Source: Ruminococcaceae bacterium UBA4958 (GTDB taxonomy: Bacteria > Bacillota > Clostridia > Oscillospirales > Acutalibacteraceae). From it: DNA of 31,864 nucleotides. This document shows positions 14,259 through 22,698 of this stretch, in pieces. The notes beneath the pieces were generated by a model. That model had not been told where the DNA came from, searched no databases, and worked only from the letters and a program-made list of their open reading frames with translations. Each line of letters begins with the position of its first letter. Position 1 is the first letter of the stretch. The stretch is from assembly GCA_002397355.1 (NCBI GenBank), contig DHAI01000106.1:1075-32938 (forward strand), given 5' to 3'. A program made the translations under genes and the position numbers.

Positions 14259-15161
14259 TTACTTCCCCCGCTTCAAATCCATCACGGCAGCGACTTTGAG
14301 GGCCGTCATCGGGTCTTTTCCGCCGATCTGGTATGACGCCCGGCCATCCTGCCACTGAACGGCGGTGCCGGAAGACTGGTTCCAGTTTTTGACCAGGATG
14401 GTGCCGATCTCCTTCGGCGTGGGCAGCATATGGCCGTCCAAATACGCGGCGACGTCTTTCGCCAGCCGCTCGCCGTCCGGGTACCCCTTGATCTGGAAAG
14501 CCGGGTCTATCGCGCTGTCCACCTCAACGTACCAGCGGCCCTCGTTCCAAAAGATATGCTCGTGGCCCAAGCCCGCCTGCGTCACGGCTTTGAGACGGTT
14601 GCCCAAGTCCAAAAATTCGTCGTAATCGGAAGCGTTCACCTGCCGGTAGTCCGCAATGCTTTTTTGGGCGCTGGGTGCGTCCGGATATTCCGTCCCTTCC
14701 ACCGAAGCGATTGGCGTTCCTTGGGAAGCGGTCTGCGAATCGATCTCGACGGGTTGATCCGTTTCGTAAAAATTCACTTGATAGCTCTCCGGCTGAGAAA
14801 CCGTGGTCGCCGTCAAATAGCGGCCCTCCCCGACCGGCAGGCTCGCCGGCAGCACCACGGGGGCTTTCGTATCCAGAGCCGCGCCGATACGGTCCAACAC
14901 ACTCTGCCGCGTCCGGGAGGACGCGCCGCCGCCGGCATCTGGATTCACCGACCCGCCGTCTGAAGCCGCCGAAGAACCGCCGCGGAGTCCGGAGCTGACG
15001 CCCGGCGCGGAAGCCGGAGAAACGGAAGCCGCCTGCGAGACGGGCGGCACGCCCCGCCCGCCGGGCGCGCTGCAGCCCGTTGCGGCGGTGAGAAGGACCG
15101 ACAGAACGATCGCAGCCGCGCCGCGCATCTTCCTGGATTCGATATGGATGAACTTTTTCAT
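14259..15161 (-). CDS. Putative lipoprotein of unknown function
   Basis: A 300-residue predicted surface lipoprotein. I chose ATG 15159-15161 because AGGGGG lies nine bases upstream and the protein then begins MKKFIHIESRKMRG, a proper signal. The hydrophobic stretch ends in a lipobox-like TAATGC, making Cys30 the likely lipidated residue. Residues 31-90 are a Ser/Ala/Gly/Pro-rich linker. The rest (about 90-300) is a globular domain with FWNEGRWYVEV and a final segment LVKNWNQSSGTAVQWQ. I do not recognise the fold; it may be a substrate-binding or sensor domain outside the membrane. It has its own promoter (15302-15331). The flanking alcohol dehydrogenase is separately transcribed and gives no functional clue. 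Confidence 0.75.
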   Translation of the reverse strand: MKKFIHIESRKMRGAAAIVLSVLLTAATGCSAPGGRGVPPVSQAASVSPASAPGVSSGLRGGSSAASDGGSVNPDAGGGASSRTRQSVLDRIGAALDTKAPVVLPASLPVGEGRYLTATTVSQPESYQVNFYETDQPVEIDSQTASQGTPIASVEGTEYPDAPSAQKSIADYRQVNASDYDEFLDLGNRLKAVTQAGLGHEHIFWNEGRWYVEVDSAIDPAFQIKGYPDGERLAKDVAAYLDGHMLPTPKEIGTILVKNWNQSSGTAVQWQDGRASYQIGGKDPMTALKVAAVMDLKRGK

Positions 15162-15301
15162 ACGGATGATCCCCCTGTTATGGATTTCAAAAACGCCATG
15201 CCGCCGCCCTCCCGGAATTACGGAAAGAACGGGAAGTCGGGAAAACGCCTCGGAAAAACATTCCGGAACCATTCTATGCCTTTTTCCATCGAATTCCAAG
15301 A

Positions 15302-15331
15302 ATGATAACCAAACTGAAACCATTATGACAA
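15302..15331 (-). promoter_or_regulatory. Sigma-A promoter for the lipoprotein gene
   Basis: Minus strand TTGTCA (15326-15331), 18 bp, TATCAT (15302-15307), five of six matches each. It implies a leader of roughly 135 nt before the start at 15161. Nothing else was recognised in the 15162-15485 gap apart from the LysR promoter. Confidence 0.65.
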
Positions 15332-15430
15332 AATGTAGATTTGAAACCGGCTCGCCGCGTATCGGCTCCCCGCCGGATCAGTCTGCGGCGAAACCGTAAA
15401 AACGAGAGCGGTTTCCGACGCAACCCGCAA

Positions 15431-15458
15431 TTGCCAAATCGGGAAAAGGCTGTATAAT
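15431..15458 (+). promoter_or_regulatory. Promoter for the LysR regulator
   Basis: TTGCCA (15431-15436), 16 bp, TATAAT (15453-15458), with TG directly before the -10 as in extended -10 promoters. The LysR ATG follows 27 bp later. Confidence 0.75.
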
Positions 15459-15485
15459 AGTGGTCATAAAGGAACGGGTGAGCAT

Positions 15486-16415
15486 ATGACGCTGCAGCAA
15501 TTAAAGTACATCATAAAAATCGTGGAATTTGGCTCCATCACCGAAGCGGCAAAGCAGCTTTTCATCACGCAGCCCAGTCTTTCCAGCGCCGTAAAAGAGC
15601 TGGAAAAAGAGCTCGGCATCGAGATATTCAGCCGTTCCGCGAAGGGGATCGCCCTCACCGTAGACGGAGCGGAGTTTCTCTCGTATGCCAGGCAGGTCGT
15701 CGAGCAGGCGGAGCTGCTGGAGCAGCGGTACAAGGACAAAGAACCGTCGCGCCAGCTGTGCTCCATTTCGACGCAGCACTATGCGTTTTCGGTAAACGCC
15801 TTTGTGGAGCTTGTAAGAGAATGCAATACGGGGGAGTACGAGTTCACCCTTCGTGAAACGCGCACCTACGACATTATCCAGGACGTCAAGAATATGCGGA
15901 GCGAAATCGGCATCCTGTACCTGAATCATTTCAATGAAAAAGTGATCTCCAAGCTGCTGAAGGAAAACCGGCTCGAATTCCATCCCCTGTTCGACGCGGC
16001 TCCGCATGTCTTCGTGAGCTCCACGAATCCGCTGTCGGCAAAGGGATCCGTCACGCTGGAGGATCTGAGGGATTACCCGTGCCTTTCCTTCGAGCAGGGC
16101 GAATTCAACTCCTTTTATTTTTCAGAGGAGATCCTAAGCACCGTTTATCATAAAAAAAGCATCCACGTCAGCGACCGGGGAACGCTGTTCAACCTGCTGA
16201 TCGGGCTGAACGGCTACACGCTCAGCACCGGGGTGCTGAGCCCGGACCTGAACGGGGTGGACATCGTCTCCGTGCCGCTTGTCACCGACACGGACGAGAA
16301 GATGCGGATCGGCTGGATCGTCAACTCAAAGGCCGTTTTGAGCAACGCCGCGGAAAGCTATATCCGCCATCTGAAGAAACTGATCGAGGCGTACGGCTTT
16401 GAAATCATCCAATAA
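15486..16415 (+). CDS. LysR family transcriptional regulator
   Basis: A 309-residue LysR-type regulator. Residues 1-60 form the winged helix-turn-helix: LQQLKYIIKIVEFGSITEAA then LFITQPSLSSAVKELEKELG and FSRSAKGIALTVDG. Residues about 90-300 are the two-lobed effector-binding domain, with the LSFEQGEFNSF region near the inter-lobe cleft. AAAGGA lies 12 bases before the ATG. It is convergent with metF-metE, 39 bp stop to stop, rather than divergent as classical metR is. Regulation of the methionine genes is plausible from position and from the repeats upstream of metE, but is unproven; the effector is unknown. Confidence 0.9.
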   Translation: MTLQQLKYIIKIVEFGSITEAAKQLFITQPSLSSAVKELEKELGIEIFSRSAKGIALTVDGAEFLSYARQVVEQAELLEQRYKDKEPSRQLCSISTQHYAFSVNAFVELVRECNTGEYEFTLRETRTYDIIQDVKNMRSEIGILYLNHFNEKVISKLLKENRLEFHPLFDAAPHVFVSSTNPLSAKGSVTLEDLRDYPCLSFEQGEFNSFYFSEEILSTVYHKKSIHVSDRGTLFNLLIGLNGYTLSTGVLSPDLNGVDIVSVPLVTDTDEKMRIGWIVNSKAVLSNAAESYIRHLKKLIEAYGFEIIQ

Positions 16416-16454
16416 AAAATGCACGCTCCGTTTTTTACGCGGGACGCGCATTCC

Positions 16455-17330
16455 TTACGCTGAAATTCGGTTTGCTTTTAAAAGATTCGTTACCGCTTCG
16501 GTGATCTTTGCGGCAACGTAGGCGTCGTTCATCGTATAAAGGTGAATGCCGTCGACGCCCTGCGCGATGAGATCGACGATCTGGTCGATGGCGTACGCGA
16601 TCCCCGCGTCCCGCATTGCGACCGGATTGTCCCCGTATCTGTCCATGATCTTCATGAACTTTTTCGGAAGCGTCGCGCCGCTGAGCGACACCATCCGCTC
16701 AATCTGCTTTTTGTTCGTCACCGGCATGATCCCGGCCTGGATCGGGACATGGATCCCCGCGCTCCCGGCGCGGTCCAGGAAGGAATAAAAATGGCCGTTG
16801 TCGAAAAAAAGCTGGGAAATCAACTGGTCCGCACCCGCGTCGACCTTGATTTTCAGGTTTTGAACGTCCCTGTCGAGCCCTCCGGATTCCGGATGGCCTT
16901 CCGGGTAACAGGCCCCGATGACATTGAAACTCCCGGTTTTCTTGATAAAGGCGACCAGGTCGCTCGCGTGCGGGAAGTCTGTTTTGGGAACGCTGTCCGG
17001 ATTGACGTCCCCCCTCAGGGCGAGGATATTTTCAATGCCGTTCCGCTTCAGGCTTGCAAGCGCCTCAAGAACGTCGTTTTTCGTAAGGCCGACGCATGGA
17101 AGATGGGCGACGCTCTCGATCCCGTAACGATTTTTGACGTCGGAGGCGATTTCCACGGTCCGCCCGCCGCCGCGCCCCGCCGCGCCGTAGGTGACGCTGA
17201 TAAAGTCGGGGGAAAGCCCGCGCATCTGCTCCAGGGCGCGGTAGACGGTGCCAAGCGAAGAAGTTTTTTTCGGGGGAAAAACCTCAAAGGAAAACACGGT
17301 CTTTTTTTGAAACAGCCTGCTCGTATTCAT
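16455..17330 (-). CDS. metF: Methylenetetrahydrofolate reductase
   Basis: FAD enzyme that reduces 5,10-methylene-THF to 5-methyl-THF, the methyl donor for MetE next to it. The 291-residue protein has FSFEVFPPK near the N-terminus with the catalytic Glu16, FISVTYGAAGRGGGRT, NILALRGDVN and the QLFFDNGHFYSFLDR segment, as expected for bacterial MetF of about 290 residues. Its ATG overlaps the metE stop by one base (TAATG), and a GGGGTGAG element lies within the metE end, so the genes are translationally coupled. No linked corrinoid or Rnf-coupled partner gene is seen, so the methionine-biosynthetic type is most likely. Confidence 0.95.
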   Translation of the reverse strand: MNTSRLFQKKTVFSFEVFPPKKTSSLGTVYRALEQMRGLSPDFISVTYGAAGRGGGRTVEIASDVKNRYGIESVAHLPCVGLTKNDVLEALASLKRNGIENILALRGDVNPDSVPKTDFPHASDLVAFIKKTGSFNVIGACYPEGHPESGGLDRDVQNLKIKVDAGADQLISQLFFDNGHFYSFLDRAGSAGIHVPIQAGIMPVTNKKQIERMVSLSGATLPKKFMKIMDRYGDNPVAMRDAGIAYAIDQIVDLIAQGVDGIHLYTMNDAYVAAKITEAVTNLLKANRISA

Positions 17331-19600
17331 TACAGCTCACCCCGTACCTCTTTCGCCGCCTGCACAAGATGCTCGAGGCTCGGCACCGTCTCCCTGTATT
17401 CCCTCGTTTTCAGTCCGCAGTCGGGATTGACCCAGAGTTTTTCCTTGGGCAGCTTCTCCAGCATTTTATGAAGCGCCTTTACGATTTCCCCGGTCGACGG
17501 GACTCTCGGGGAATGGATGTCGTAAACGCCGGGGCCCACTTCGGTTTGAAAGCCGCTTTTCTTGAGGGCGCCGAGGATCGCCAGGTCGGAGCGAGAGGCC
17601 TCAAACGTGATCACGTCCGCATCCATATTGTCGATGTCCCGGATAATGTCGCCGAACTCGCTGTAGCACATATGCGTATGGATCTGCGTTTCCGGTTTCA
17701 CGCCGCTGTGGACAAGCCGGAACGCGGGGACCGCCCAGTCGAGGTATTCGCTGTGCCAGTCGGCTTTCCGGAGCGGGAGCTTTTCCCGCAGGGCCGGCTC
17801 GTCGATCTGGATGATCTTGATACCGTCCGCCTCAAGGTCGAGGGCTTCCTCCCGGATTGCGAGCGCGATCTGGAACGCGCATTCCTTCAAGGGGACGTCT
17901 TCTCTCGGGAAGGACCAGTTCAGGATGGTGACGGGCCCCGTCAGCATGCCCTTGACATATTTTTTCGTGAGGCTCTGCGCGTACTTTGAATACTCCGCCG
18001 TGATCGGGCGGCTGCGCCAAACGTCGCTCCAGATGATGGGCGGCTTCACGCAGCGCGTGCCGTAGGACTGCACCCACGCCTTTTCCGTGAAGAGGAATCC
18101 GTTCAGATGATCGCCGAAATATTCGACCATATCGTTCCGCTCGAACTCGCCGTGGACGAGGACGTCCAGCCCGATTTTCTCCTGAAGTTCGATACACTCC
18201 TTGATTTTCCGCTTGTTGAAATCCGCGTACTGTTTTTCCGAAATCTTTCCCTTCTTAAATGCGGAGCGGTTTGCCCGCACATCGGCAGTCTGCGGGAAAG
18301 AGCCGATCGTGGTTGTCGGCAAAAGCGGCAGGCGGAAAAACGCCTTCTGGATCTTTTCGCGCTCCGCAAAGGCGGGCAGCCTTGTGAAATCCCGTTCCGT
18401 AAGGGCCCTCACTCTCGCCTGGACGGCTTCGTTTCCGCCGTGCCTCACGTTTTTGAACAGGGCTTCATTCGCGGCATACGCGTCTTCCCCGGACGGCGAT
18501 GCGCTGGAGGCCAGCTTTTTCAGGTCGGCGAGCTCCCCCAGCTTCTCCACGGCAAAAGCCAGGTGCTTTTTGTACGCGCCGTCCAGCTTCGATTCGTTTT
18601 CAACGGTGTACGGCACGAGGAGCAGGGAACAGGACGTCCCGACGGCGATATGCTTCGCGCTCTTTTTCAGTTCGCCGATCGCAGAGAGCGTCTTCGCATA
18701 ATTGTTCCGCCAGACGTTTCTCCCGTTCACAAGGCCCGCAAATAAGACCTTATCGTCCGGAAAACCGTTATTCCGCACCAACGCAAGGCTTTCTTTCCCT
18801 TCGACAAAGTCGAGCCCGATCCCGTCGAAATCGAGTGCGGCCGCTTCCTCGTAACAGTCCCGGATGTCGCCGAAGTAAGTTTGCAACAGGATTTTCGCGT
18901 TCCCTTTCGCTTTCAGGACGCCCGCGTAAAGGCTCTTGAAAAACGAAATATCGTCCGCGTCCTGATCCATGACCAGCGCCGGTTCATCCAGCTGAATCCA
19001 CTCCGCGCCCAGCCCCGCAAGCTTTCCGACAAGCTCGGCATAGGCCCGAACGGTATCGCCGGCAAAATCAACCGCCTTTTTTTCTCCCGCAAACCTGGCA
19101 AGCTTCAAAAAGGTGAACGGCCCGACCACGACGGGTTTTGTCAGGATTCCGAGGTTCTTCGCCTCCGCGAATTCCTCGAAAATCTTTGTGCCCGCCAGCC
19201 TGATCGCCGTGTCGTCCTCTATTTCCGGAACCAGATAGTGATAGTTTGTATTAAACCACTTTTTCATGGCAAGCGCTTTGACGTCGCCGTTCGAACCCTG
19301 ATAGCCTCGCGCCATGGCAAAGTACTCGTCGAGGGCGCCGAGCCTCAGCGCGCGGTATCTTTTCGGAATCGTGTTCAGCATGACCGCCGTATCGAGCATC
19401 CCGTCGTAAAAGGAAAAGTCGTTGGACGGAATGAGGTCGATCCCTCTGCCTTTTTGCAGCAGCCAGTGCGTTTTACGCAGTTGCCTCCCGGTGGACAACA
19501 ATTCCTCCGAGGTTTTTTCTCCTTTGAAATAACCTTCCGACGCGAACTTCAGTTCCCGAAGAGAGCCGATCCTCGGAAATCCTATCACGGATGTTTTCAT
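17330..19600 (-). CDS. metE: Cobalamin-independent methionine synthase
   Basis: Transfers the methyl group from 5-methyl-THF (polyglutamate) to homocysteine without B12. The 756-residue length is the family norm, from two TIM-barrel halves. The N-terminal block is [14 protein letters not shown]. The C-terminal barrel holds the zinc ligands: His643 and Cys645 in [10 protein letters not shown], a Glu in TFEASRSD and Cys728 in [10 protein letters not shown] chose ATG 19598-19600, with GGGAG eight bases upstream, over the codons further upstream. metF follows in the same operon. No T-box or SAM riboswitch was seen ahead of it; a candidate promoter (19633-19662) and inverted repeats (19682-19743) are present instead. 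Confidence 0.97.
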   Translation of the reverse strand: MKTSVIGFPRIGSLRELKFASEGYFKGEKTSEELLSTGRQLRKTHWLLQKGRGIDLIPSNDFSFYDGMLDTAVMLNTIPKRYRALRLGALDEYFAMARGYQGSNGDVKALAMKKWFNTNYHYLVPEIEDDTAIRLAGTKIFEEFAEAKNLGILTKPVVVGPFTFLKLARFAGEKKAVDFAGDTVRAYAELVGKLAGLGAEWIQLDEPALVMDQDADDISFFKSLYAGVLKAKGNAKILLQTYFGDIRDCYEEAAALDFDGIGLDFVEGKESLALVRNNGFPDDKVLFAGLVNGRNVWRNNYAKTLSAIGELKKSAKHIAVGTSCSLLLVPYTVENESKLDGAYKKHLAFAVEKLGELADLKKLASSASPSGEDAYAANEALFKNVRHGGNEAVQARVRALTERDFTRLPAFAEREKIQKAFFRLPLLPTTTIGSFPQTADVRANRSAFKKGKISEKQYADFNKRKIKECIELQEKIGLDVLVHGEFERNDMVEYFGDHLNGFLFTEKAWVQSYGTRCVKPPIIWSDVWRSRPITAEYSKYAQSLTKKYVKGMLTGPVTILNWSFPREDVPLKECAFQIALAIREEALDLEADGIKIIQIDEPALREKLPLRKADWHSEYLDWAVPAFRLVHSGVKPETQIHTHMCYSEFGDIIRDIDNMDADVITFEASRSDLAILGALKKSGFQTEVGPGVYDIHSPRVPSTGEIVKALHKMLEKLPKEKLWVNPDCGLKTREYRETVPSLEHLVQAAKEVRGEL

Positions 19601-19632
19601 TGCGGTATCTCCCATCGATATGTTTTTAACAA

Positions 19633-19662
19633 TTTATATCGGTTTCATCATATTACTTACAA
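19633..19662 (-). promoter_or_regulatory. Candidate promoter for metE-metF
   Basis: Minus strand TTGTAA (19657-19662), 18 bp, TATAAA (19633-19638). It gives a short leader of about 30 nt before the metE ATG, too short for a riboswitch. Confidence 0.55.
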
Positions 19663-19681
19663 GATACCACAAAAGCCCTTG

Positions 19682-19743
19682 CCATAGCTAACTCAAAAAT
19701 TTTATGAGTTCCCATAGCCTTATTCTATGGCTGTTATCATAGG
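19682..19743. promoter_or_regulatory. Nested inverted repeats upstream of metE, candidate LysR/Met operator
   Basis: AACTCA (19690-19695) and TGAGTT (19705-19710) flank an AT-only centre. CCATAG occurs at 19682-19687 and 19712-19717, with CTATGG at 19725-19730 and CATAGG at 19738-19743, so CCATAG-N7-CTATGG is a second inverted repeat. All lie 20-80 bp upstream of the metE -35, the usual place for a LysR-type activator. The bound protein is unknown. Confidence 0.45.
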
Positions 19744-19856
19744 ACCGGGCTCGCACGTCATCCGGATCCGCGGCCGCACGGAAGCAGCGCGCAAGGCCGG
19801 CAAGACAGCGGAGCGCGATGGACGCAGAACGATGAAAAATGTTTGATAAAAAAGCC

Positions 19857-19885
19857 TTGACAAAGCCGGACGTTCGGAGTATGAT
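19857..19885 (+). promoter_or_regulatory. Sigma-A promoter for the leader peptide and metY
   Basis: Consensus TTGACA (19857-19862), 17 bp, TATGAT (19880-19885). Transcription would start near 19892, about 30 bp before the leader peptide's ribosome binding site. Confidence 0.85.
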
Positions 19886-19935
19886 ACGAGCATAAATCAT
19901 ATATGAATACTAAATGTGATAAGGAGGAACCGGCT

Positions 19936-20055
19936 ATGAGAACGCAGATTTGCAGCAACGGCAGAATGGATACCATGATGCGCGCGATGTGCATCATGTG
20001 CAGCGGCATGCCTGAAATGAAACATGGCCGGCCCTTCTGTTGCTGTAACCATTAG
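19936..20055 (+). CDS. Met/Cys-rich leader peptide (39 aa) upstream of metY
   Basis: A 39-codon ORF with AAGGAGG (19921-19927) eight bases before the ATG, the strongest ribosome binding site of this region. It has eight Met codons (1, 11, 14, 15, 18, 21, 25, 28) and six Cys codons (6, 19, 22, 35, 36, 37). Its middle reads MMRAMCIMCSGM and its end FCCCNH. Twenty-eight bases after the stop starts a T-tailed hairpin, and then comes metY, which makes homocysteine. Promoter, peptide rich in the pathway's end-product amino acids, terminator and biosynthetic gene is the classical attenuator layout. Polycysteine leader ORFs are known in mycobacteria; I know of no such Met leader in Clostridia. A small metal-binding protein is the alternative. 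Confidence 0.75.
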   Translation: MRTQICSNGRMDTMMRAMCIMCSGMPEMKHGRPFCCCNH

Positions 20056-20083
20056 GGAAAAATGCAACAAATGTAGTAAAAGG

Positions 20084-20115
20084 GCTGTCAGGCCAAAAAC
20101 CTGCCGGCTTTTTTT
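20084..20115 (+). terminator. Intrinsic terminator, likely attenuator, between leader peptide and metY
   Basis: GCTGTCAGG (20084-20092) pairs with CCTGCCGGC (20100-20108), with one mismatch and one G-U pair, followed by seven T (20109-20115). A competing pairing is visible: GGCC (20026-20029) and GCCC (20031-20034) in the leader's 3' part could pair with GGCC (20091-20094) and GGGC (20082-20085), disrupting the terminator. Which state follows which stall site is inference. Confidence 0.75.
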
Positions 20116-20182
20116 ATACCATTTTCCAAGCCGAAAGAAACCCGTAAAATCCATTCAATACTTTTTGAAAGGCTGATTGAAA

Positions 20183-21469
20183 ATGAGCGACAGAAAATTT
20201 GGATTCGATACCCTCCAGGTACAGGCCGGTCAGAAACCGGACCCCGCAACGGGCGCCCGCGCCGTCCCGATTTACCAGACCACCTCCTACGTGTTTAAAA
20301 ACACCGCCGAGGCGGAAGGGCGCTTCGGCCTCACGATTCCGGGCAACATTTACTCCCGCCTGACCAATCCGACCACGGACGTCTTTGAACAGCGCATCGC
20401 GGCGCTGGAAGGCGGTTCCGCGGGGCTGGGCGTCGCGTCCGGCGCCGCCGCCGTCACATACTCCATTCTGAACATCGCGGGCGAAGGGGACGAGATCGTC
20501 TCGGCCAGCACGCTGTACGGCGGCACCTACAATCTGTTTGCGCACACGCTTCCCAAGTACGGCATCAAAACGATTTTTGTCGACCCGGACGACGTGGGCA
20601 ACTTTGAAAAGGCGATTACCCCGAAGACCAAGGCCATCTATTACGAAACGCTCGGCAACCCCGGCATCAACGTCATCGACTTCGACGCGGTCGGGGAAAT
20701 CGCAAAAAAGCACAAGCTCCCGGTCATCGTCGACAACACGTTTGCGACGCCCTACCTGTTCCGCCCGCTGGAGCACGGCGCGAACGTGGTCGTCCACTCC
20801 GCGACGAAATTCATCGGCGGGCACGGCTCGTCCATCGGCGGCGTGATCGTGGACGGCGGCGACTTCGACTGGACGAGCGGGAAATTCCCGGGCTTTACCG
20901 AGCCGGACAAAAGCTACCACGGGATCAAATACGCGGACCTCGGCGCGGCGGCGTTTGTCACGAAAGTGCGCGCGCAGCTGCTTCGCGACACCGGCGCGAC
21001 GCTTTCCGCCTTCAACTCCTGGCTGTTCATCCAAAGCCTCGAATCGCTCTCGCTGCGCGTGGCAAAGCACGTCTCCAACACCGAAAAGATCGTGAGATTC
21101 CTCGAGAGCAATCCGAAGGTGAAGGAGGTCAACTACCCGGGCCTGCAGTCGAACAAATACTACGGCCTCGCGAAGAAGTATTTCCCGAAGGGCGCCGGCT
21201 CCATCTTCACCTTCTCGGTCAACGGCGACGTCACCGCGGCGAAAAAGTTCATCGACAGCCTGCAGATTTTCTCGCAGCTCGCCAACGTCGCGGACGCGAA
21301 ATCGCTGGTCATCCATCCGTCCACCACGACGCATCAGCAGCTGAATCTCGAGGAGCAGCGCGCGGCGGGCTTCGGGCCCGAGACGATACGCCTCTCCATC
21401 GGCGTGGAGGATCCCGACGACCTGATCTGGGATCTCGGCCAGGCGCTCGACAAGGCCATCCCGGACTGA
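20183..21469 (+). CDS. metY: O-acetylhomoserine sulfhydrylase (homocysteine synthase)
   Basis: PLP enzyme that joins O-acetylhomoserine and sulfide to homocysteine. The 428-residue length is typical of this subgroup, longer than cystathionine gamma-synthase. It has [11 protein letters not shown], the phosphate-binding [24 protein letters not shown] with the cofactor-stacking Tyr, and the PLP lysine Lys209 in [12 protein letters not shown] place the start at ATG 20183, with GAAAGG 10 bases upstream, rather than TTG 20177. It follows the leader peptide and attenuator, and metA, which makes its substrate, follows 122 bp after the stop. A perfect hairpin without T-run lies between them. Confidence 0.95.
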   Translation: MSDRKFGFDTLQVQAGQKPDPATGARAVPIYQTTSYVFKNTAEAEGRFGLTIPGNIYSRLTNPTTDVFEQRIAALEGGSAGLGVASGAAAVTYSILNIAGEGDEIVSASTLYGGTYNLFAHTLPKYGIKTIFVDPDDVGNFEKAITPKTKAIYYETLGNPGINVIDFDAVGEIAKKHKLPVIVDNTFATPYLFRPLEHGANVVVHSATKFIGGHGSSIGGVIVDGGDFDWTSGKFPGFTEPDKSYHGIKYADLGAAAFVTKVRAQLLRDTGATLSAFNSWLFIQSLESLSLRVAKHVSNTEKIVRFLESNPKVKEVNYPGLQSNKYYGLAKKYFPKGAGSIFTFSVNGDVTAAKKFIDSLQIFSQLANVADAKSLVIHPSTTTHQQLNLEEQRAAGFGPETIRLSIGVEDPDDLIWDLGQALDKAIPD

Positions 21470-21522
21470 CGCGCCCGTTCCGCCGCAAAAAATATACGTA
21501 AGGGCAAGAGGACTGTTCAACC

Positions 21523-21550
21523 GATGAGGAGCGCTTTTGCGCTCCTCATC
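21523..21550. repeat. Perfect 12-bp hairpin between metY and metA
   Basis: GATGAGGAGCGC (21523-21534) and GCGCTCCTCATC (21539-21550) with a TTTT loop. No T-run follows on either strand, so it is probably not an intrinsic terminator. An mRNA-stabilising or processing element is possible. Confidence 0.5.
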
Positions 21551-21591
21551 GTCATAGTCCCCCATTCCACGGCAAACGGAGGTGCGTCTGG

Positions 21592-22515
21592 ATGCCGATC
21601 ACCGTACCGGAAGGACTTCCGGCGGTCGCAACCCTGGAAAGGGAGAACATTTTCGTGATGGACCACGAGAGGGCGATCCATCAGGATATCCGGCCGCTGC
21701 GGATTTTGATTTTGAACCTGATGCCGACCAAGACCGACACGGAAACGCAGCTGCTTCGGCTGCTGAGCAATTCACCGCTCCAGCTGGAAGTCGAGTTTCT
21801 GCGGATGGCAAGCCACGTTGCGAAACACACTCCGCTGCAATATCTGCTGAAATTTTACAAAAACTTCGACGAAGTAAAGCTCAAACGGTACGACGGGATG
21901 ATCATTACCGGCGCGCCCGTGGAGCGGATGAAATTCGAGCGGGTGGATTACTGGCCGGAGCTGTGCCGCGTGATGGACTGGTCGAAACGCAGCGTCTATT
22001 CCACCCTGCACATCTGCTGGGGCGCGCAGGCGGGGCTTTACCACCATTTCGGCGTTCCCAAATACGAACTCCCGCAAAAACTGGCCGGCGTCTTCGAGCA
22101 CCGCGTCCTCTACCCCGCTCATCCGCTCCTGCGCGGCTTCGACGACTACTTTTGGGCGCCCCATTCCCGCTACACCAAAGTGAAGAAGAGCGACATCGAC
22201 AAAATCCCGGAATTGGAGACTCTGGCGGTCTCGAAGCGGGCGGGGGTGTATCTGGCGGCAAACCGCAACGGCAGGCAGGTTTTCGTCACCGGCCACTGCG
22301 AGTACGACCGCGACACGCTGGCGAAGGAATATTTCCGCGACGTTGAAAAAGGAATTCCGGCGGCCGTCCCCGAAAATTATTTCGTCGGCGACGACCCCGA
22401 AAAGGTGCCTGTTTTCAAGTGGAAAAGCCACGCGTCGCTGTTGTTTTCCAACTGGCTCAACTATTTTGTCTACCAGCGGACTCCCTACGATCTTTCCGAT
22501 CTTGGCGCTCCCTGA
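21592..22515 (+). CDS. metA: Homoserine O-acetyltransferase (MetA type)
   Basis: Activates homoserine by acylation, the first committed step to methionine. The 307-residue protein belongs to the MetA family: [19 protein letters not shown] near the start, catalytic Cys142 in HICWGAQAG, and [10 protein letters not shown] with the catalytic His. The specificity position is Glu111 in TGAPVERM. From published MetA work, Glu111 favours acetyl-CoA and Gly111 favours succinyl-CoA, so this enzyme should make O-acetylhomoserine despite the common succinyltransferase label. That fits metY just upstream. GGAGGTG lies seven bases before the ATG. Confidence 0.95.
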   Translation: MPITVPEGLPAVATLERENIFVMDHERAIHQDIRPLRILILNLMPTKTDTETQLLRLLSNSPLQLEVEFLRMASHVAKHTPLQYLLKFYKNFDEVKLKRYDGMIITGAPVERMKFERVDYWPELCRVMDWSKRSVYSTLHICWGAQAGLYHHFGVPKYELPQKLAGVFEHRVLYPAHPLLRGFDDYFWAPHSRYTKVKKSDIDKIPELETLAVSKRAGVYLAANRNGRQVFVTGHCEYDRDTLAKEYFRDVEKGIPAAVPENYFVGDDPEKVPVFKWKSHASLLFSNWLNYFVYQRTPYDLSDLGAP

Positions 22516-22617
22516 ATCGAAATGCGGCGGGCGGGCCCGCACGGCTGGTTCCGCCTTCGCTGCACCGTCCCGCGCGAAAGCCAAGCGGCAAAAACTGAAG
22601 CTGGTGAATTTTAAAAA

Positions 22618-22640
22618 CGCAGGGCCGAACCGGCCCTGCG
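22618..22640. repeat. Hairpin between metA and the transsulfuration gene
   Basis: CGCAGGGCC (22618-22626) and GGCCCTGCG (22632-22640) form a perfect 9-bp stem with a five-base loop. Five A precede it on the plus strand (22613-22617), so the T-tail stands on the minus strand, though no minus-strand gene ends here. Confidence 0.4.
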
Positions 22641-22698
22641 AATACGCAAGGCTTGAAACGGCACCGTCGTTTCAAAAATCAAAGCAAGGAGATACTCC

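Noticed and set aside
15088..15399. Plus-strand ORF of about 100 codons over the lipoprotein 5' end
   Set aside because: It is complementary to the lipoprotein signal peptide and its promoter region and has no homology.
16416..16454. Imperfect hairpin between the convergent LysR and metF genes
   Set aside because: The arms AATGC/GCATT continue with mismatches, and the only T-run lies in the loop, so it is not supportable as an intrinsic terminator.
19601..20182. T-box or SAM (S-box) riboswitch for the methionine genes
   Set aside because: No T-box AGGGTGGNACCGCG-like bulge or S-box core was found on either strand; the metE leader is too short, and the metY leader is filled by the peptide ORF.
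22525..22611. Short ATG-started ORF after metA
   Set aside because: It has no ribosome binding site, a random-looking GC-rich composition and nothing resembling a leader peptide.
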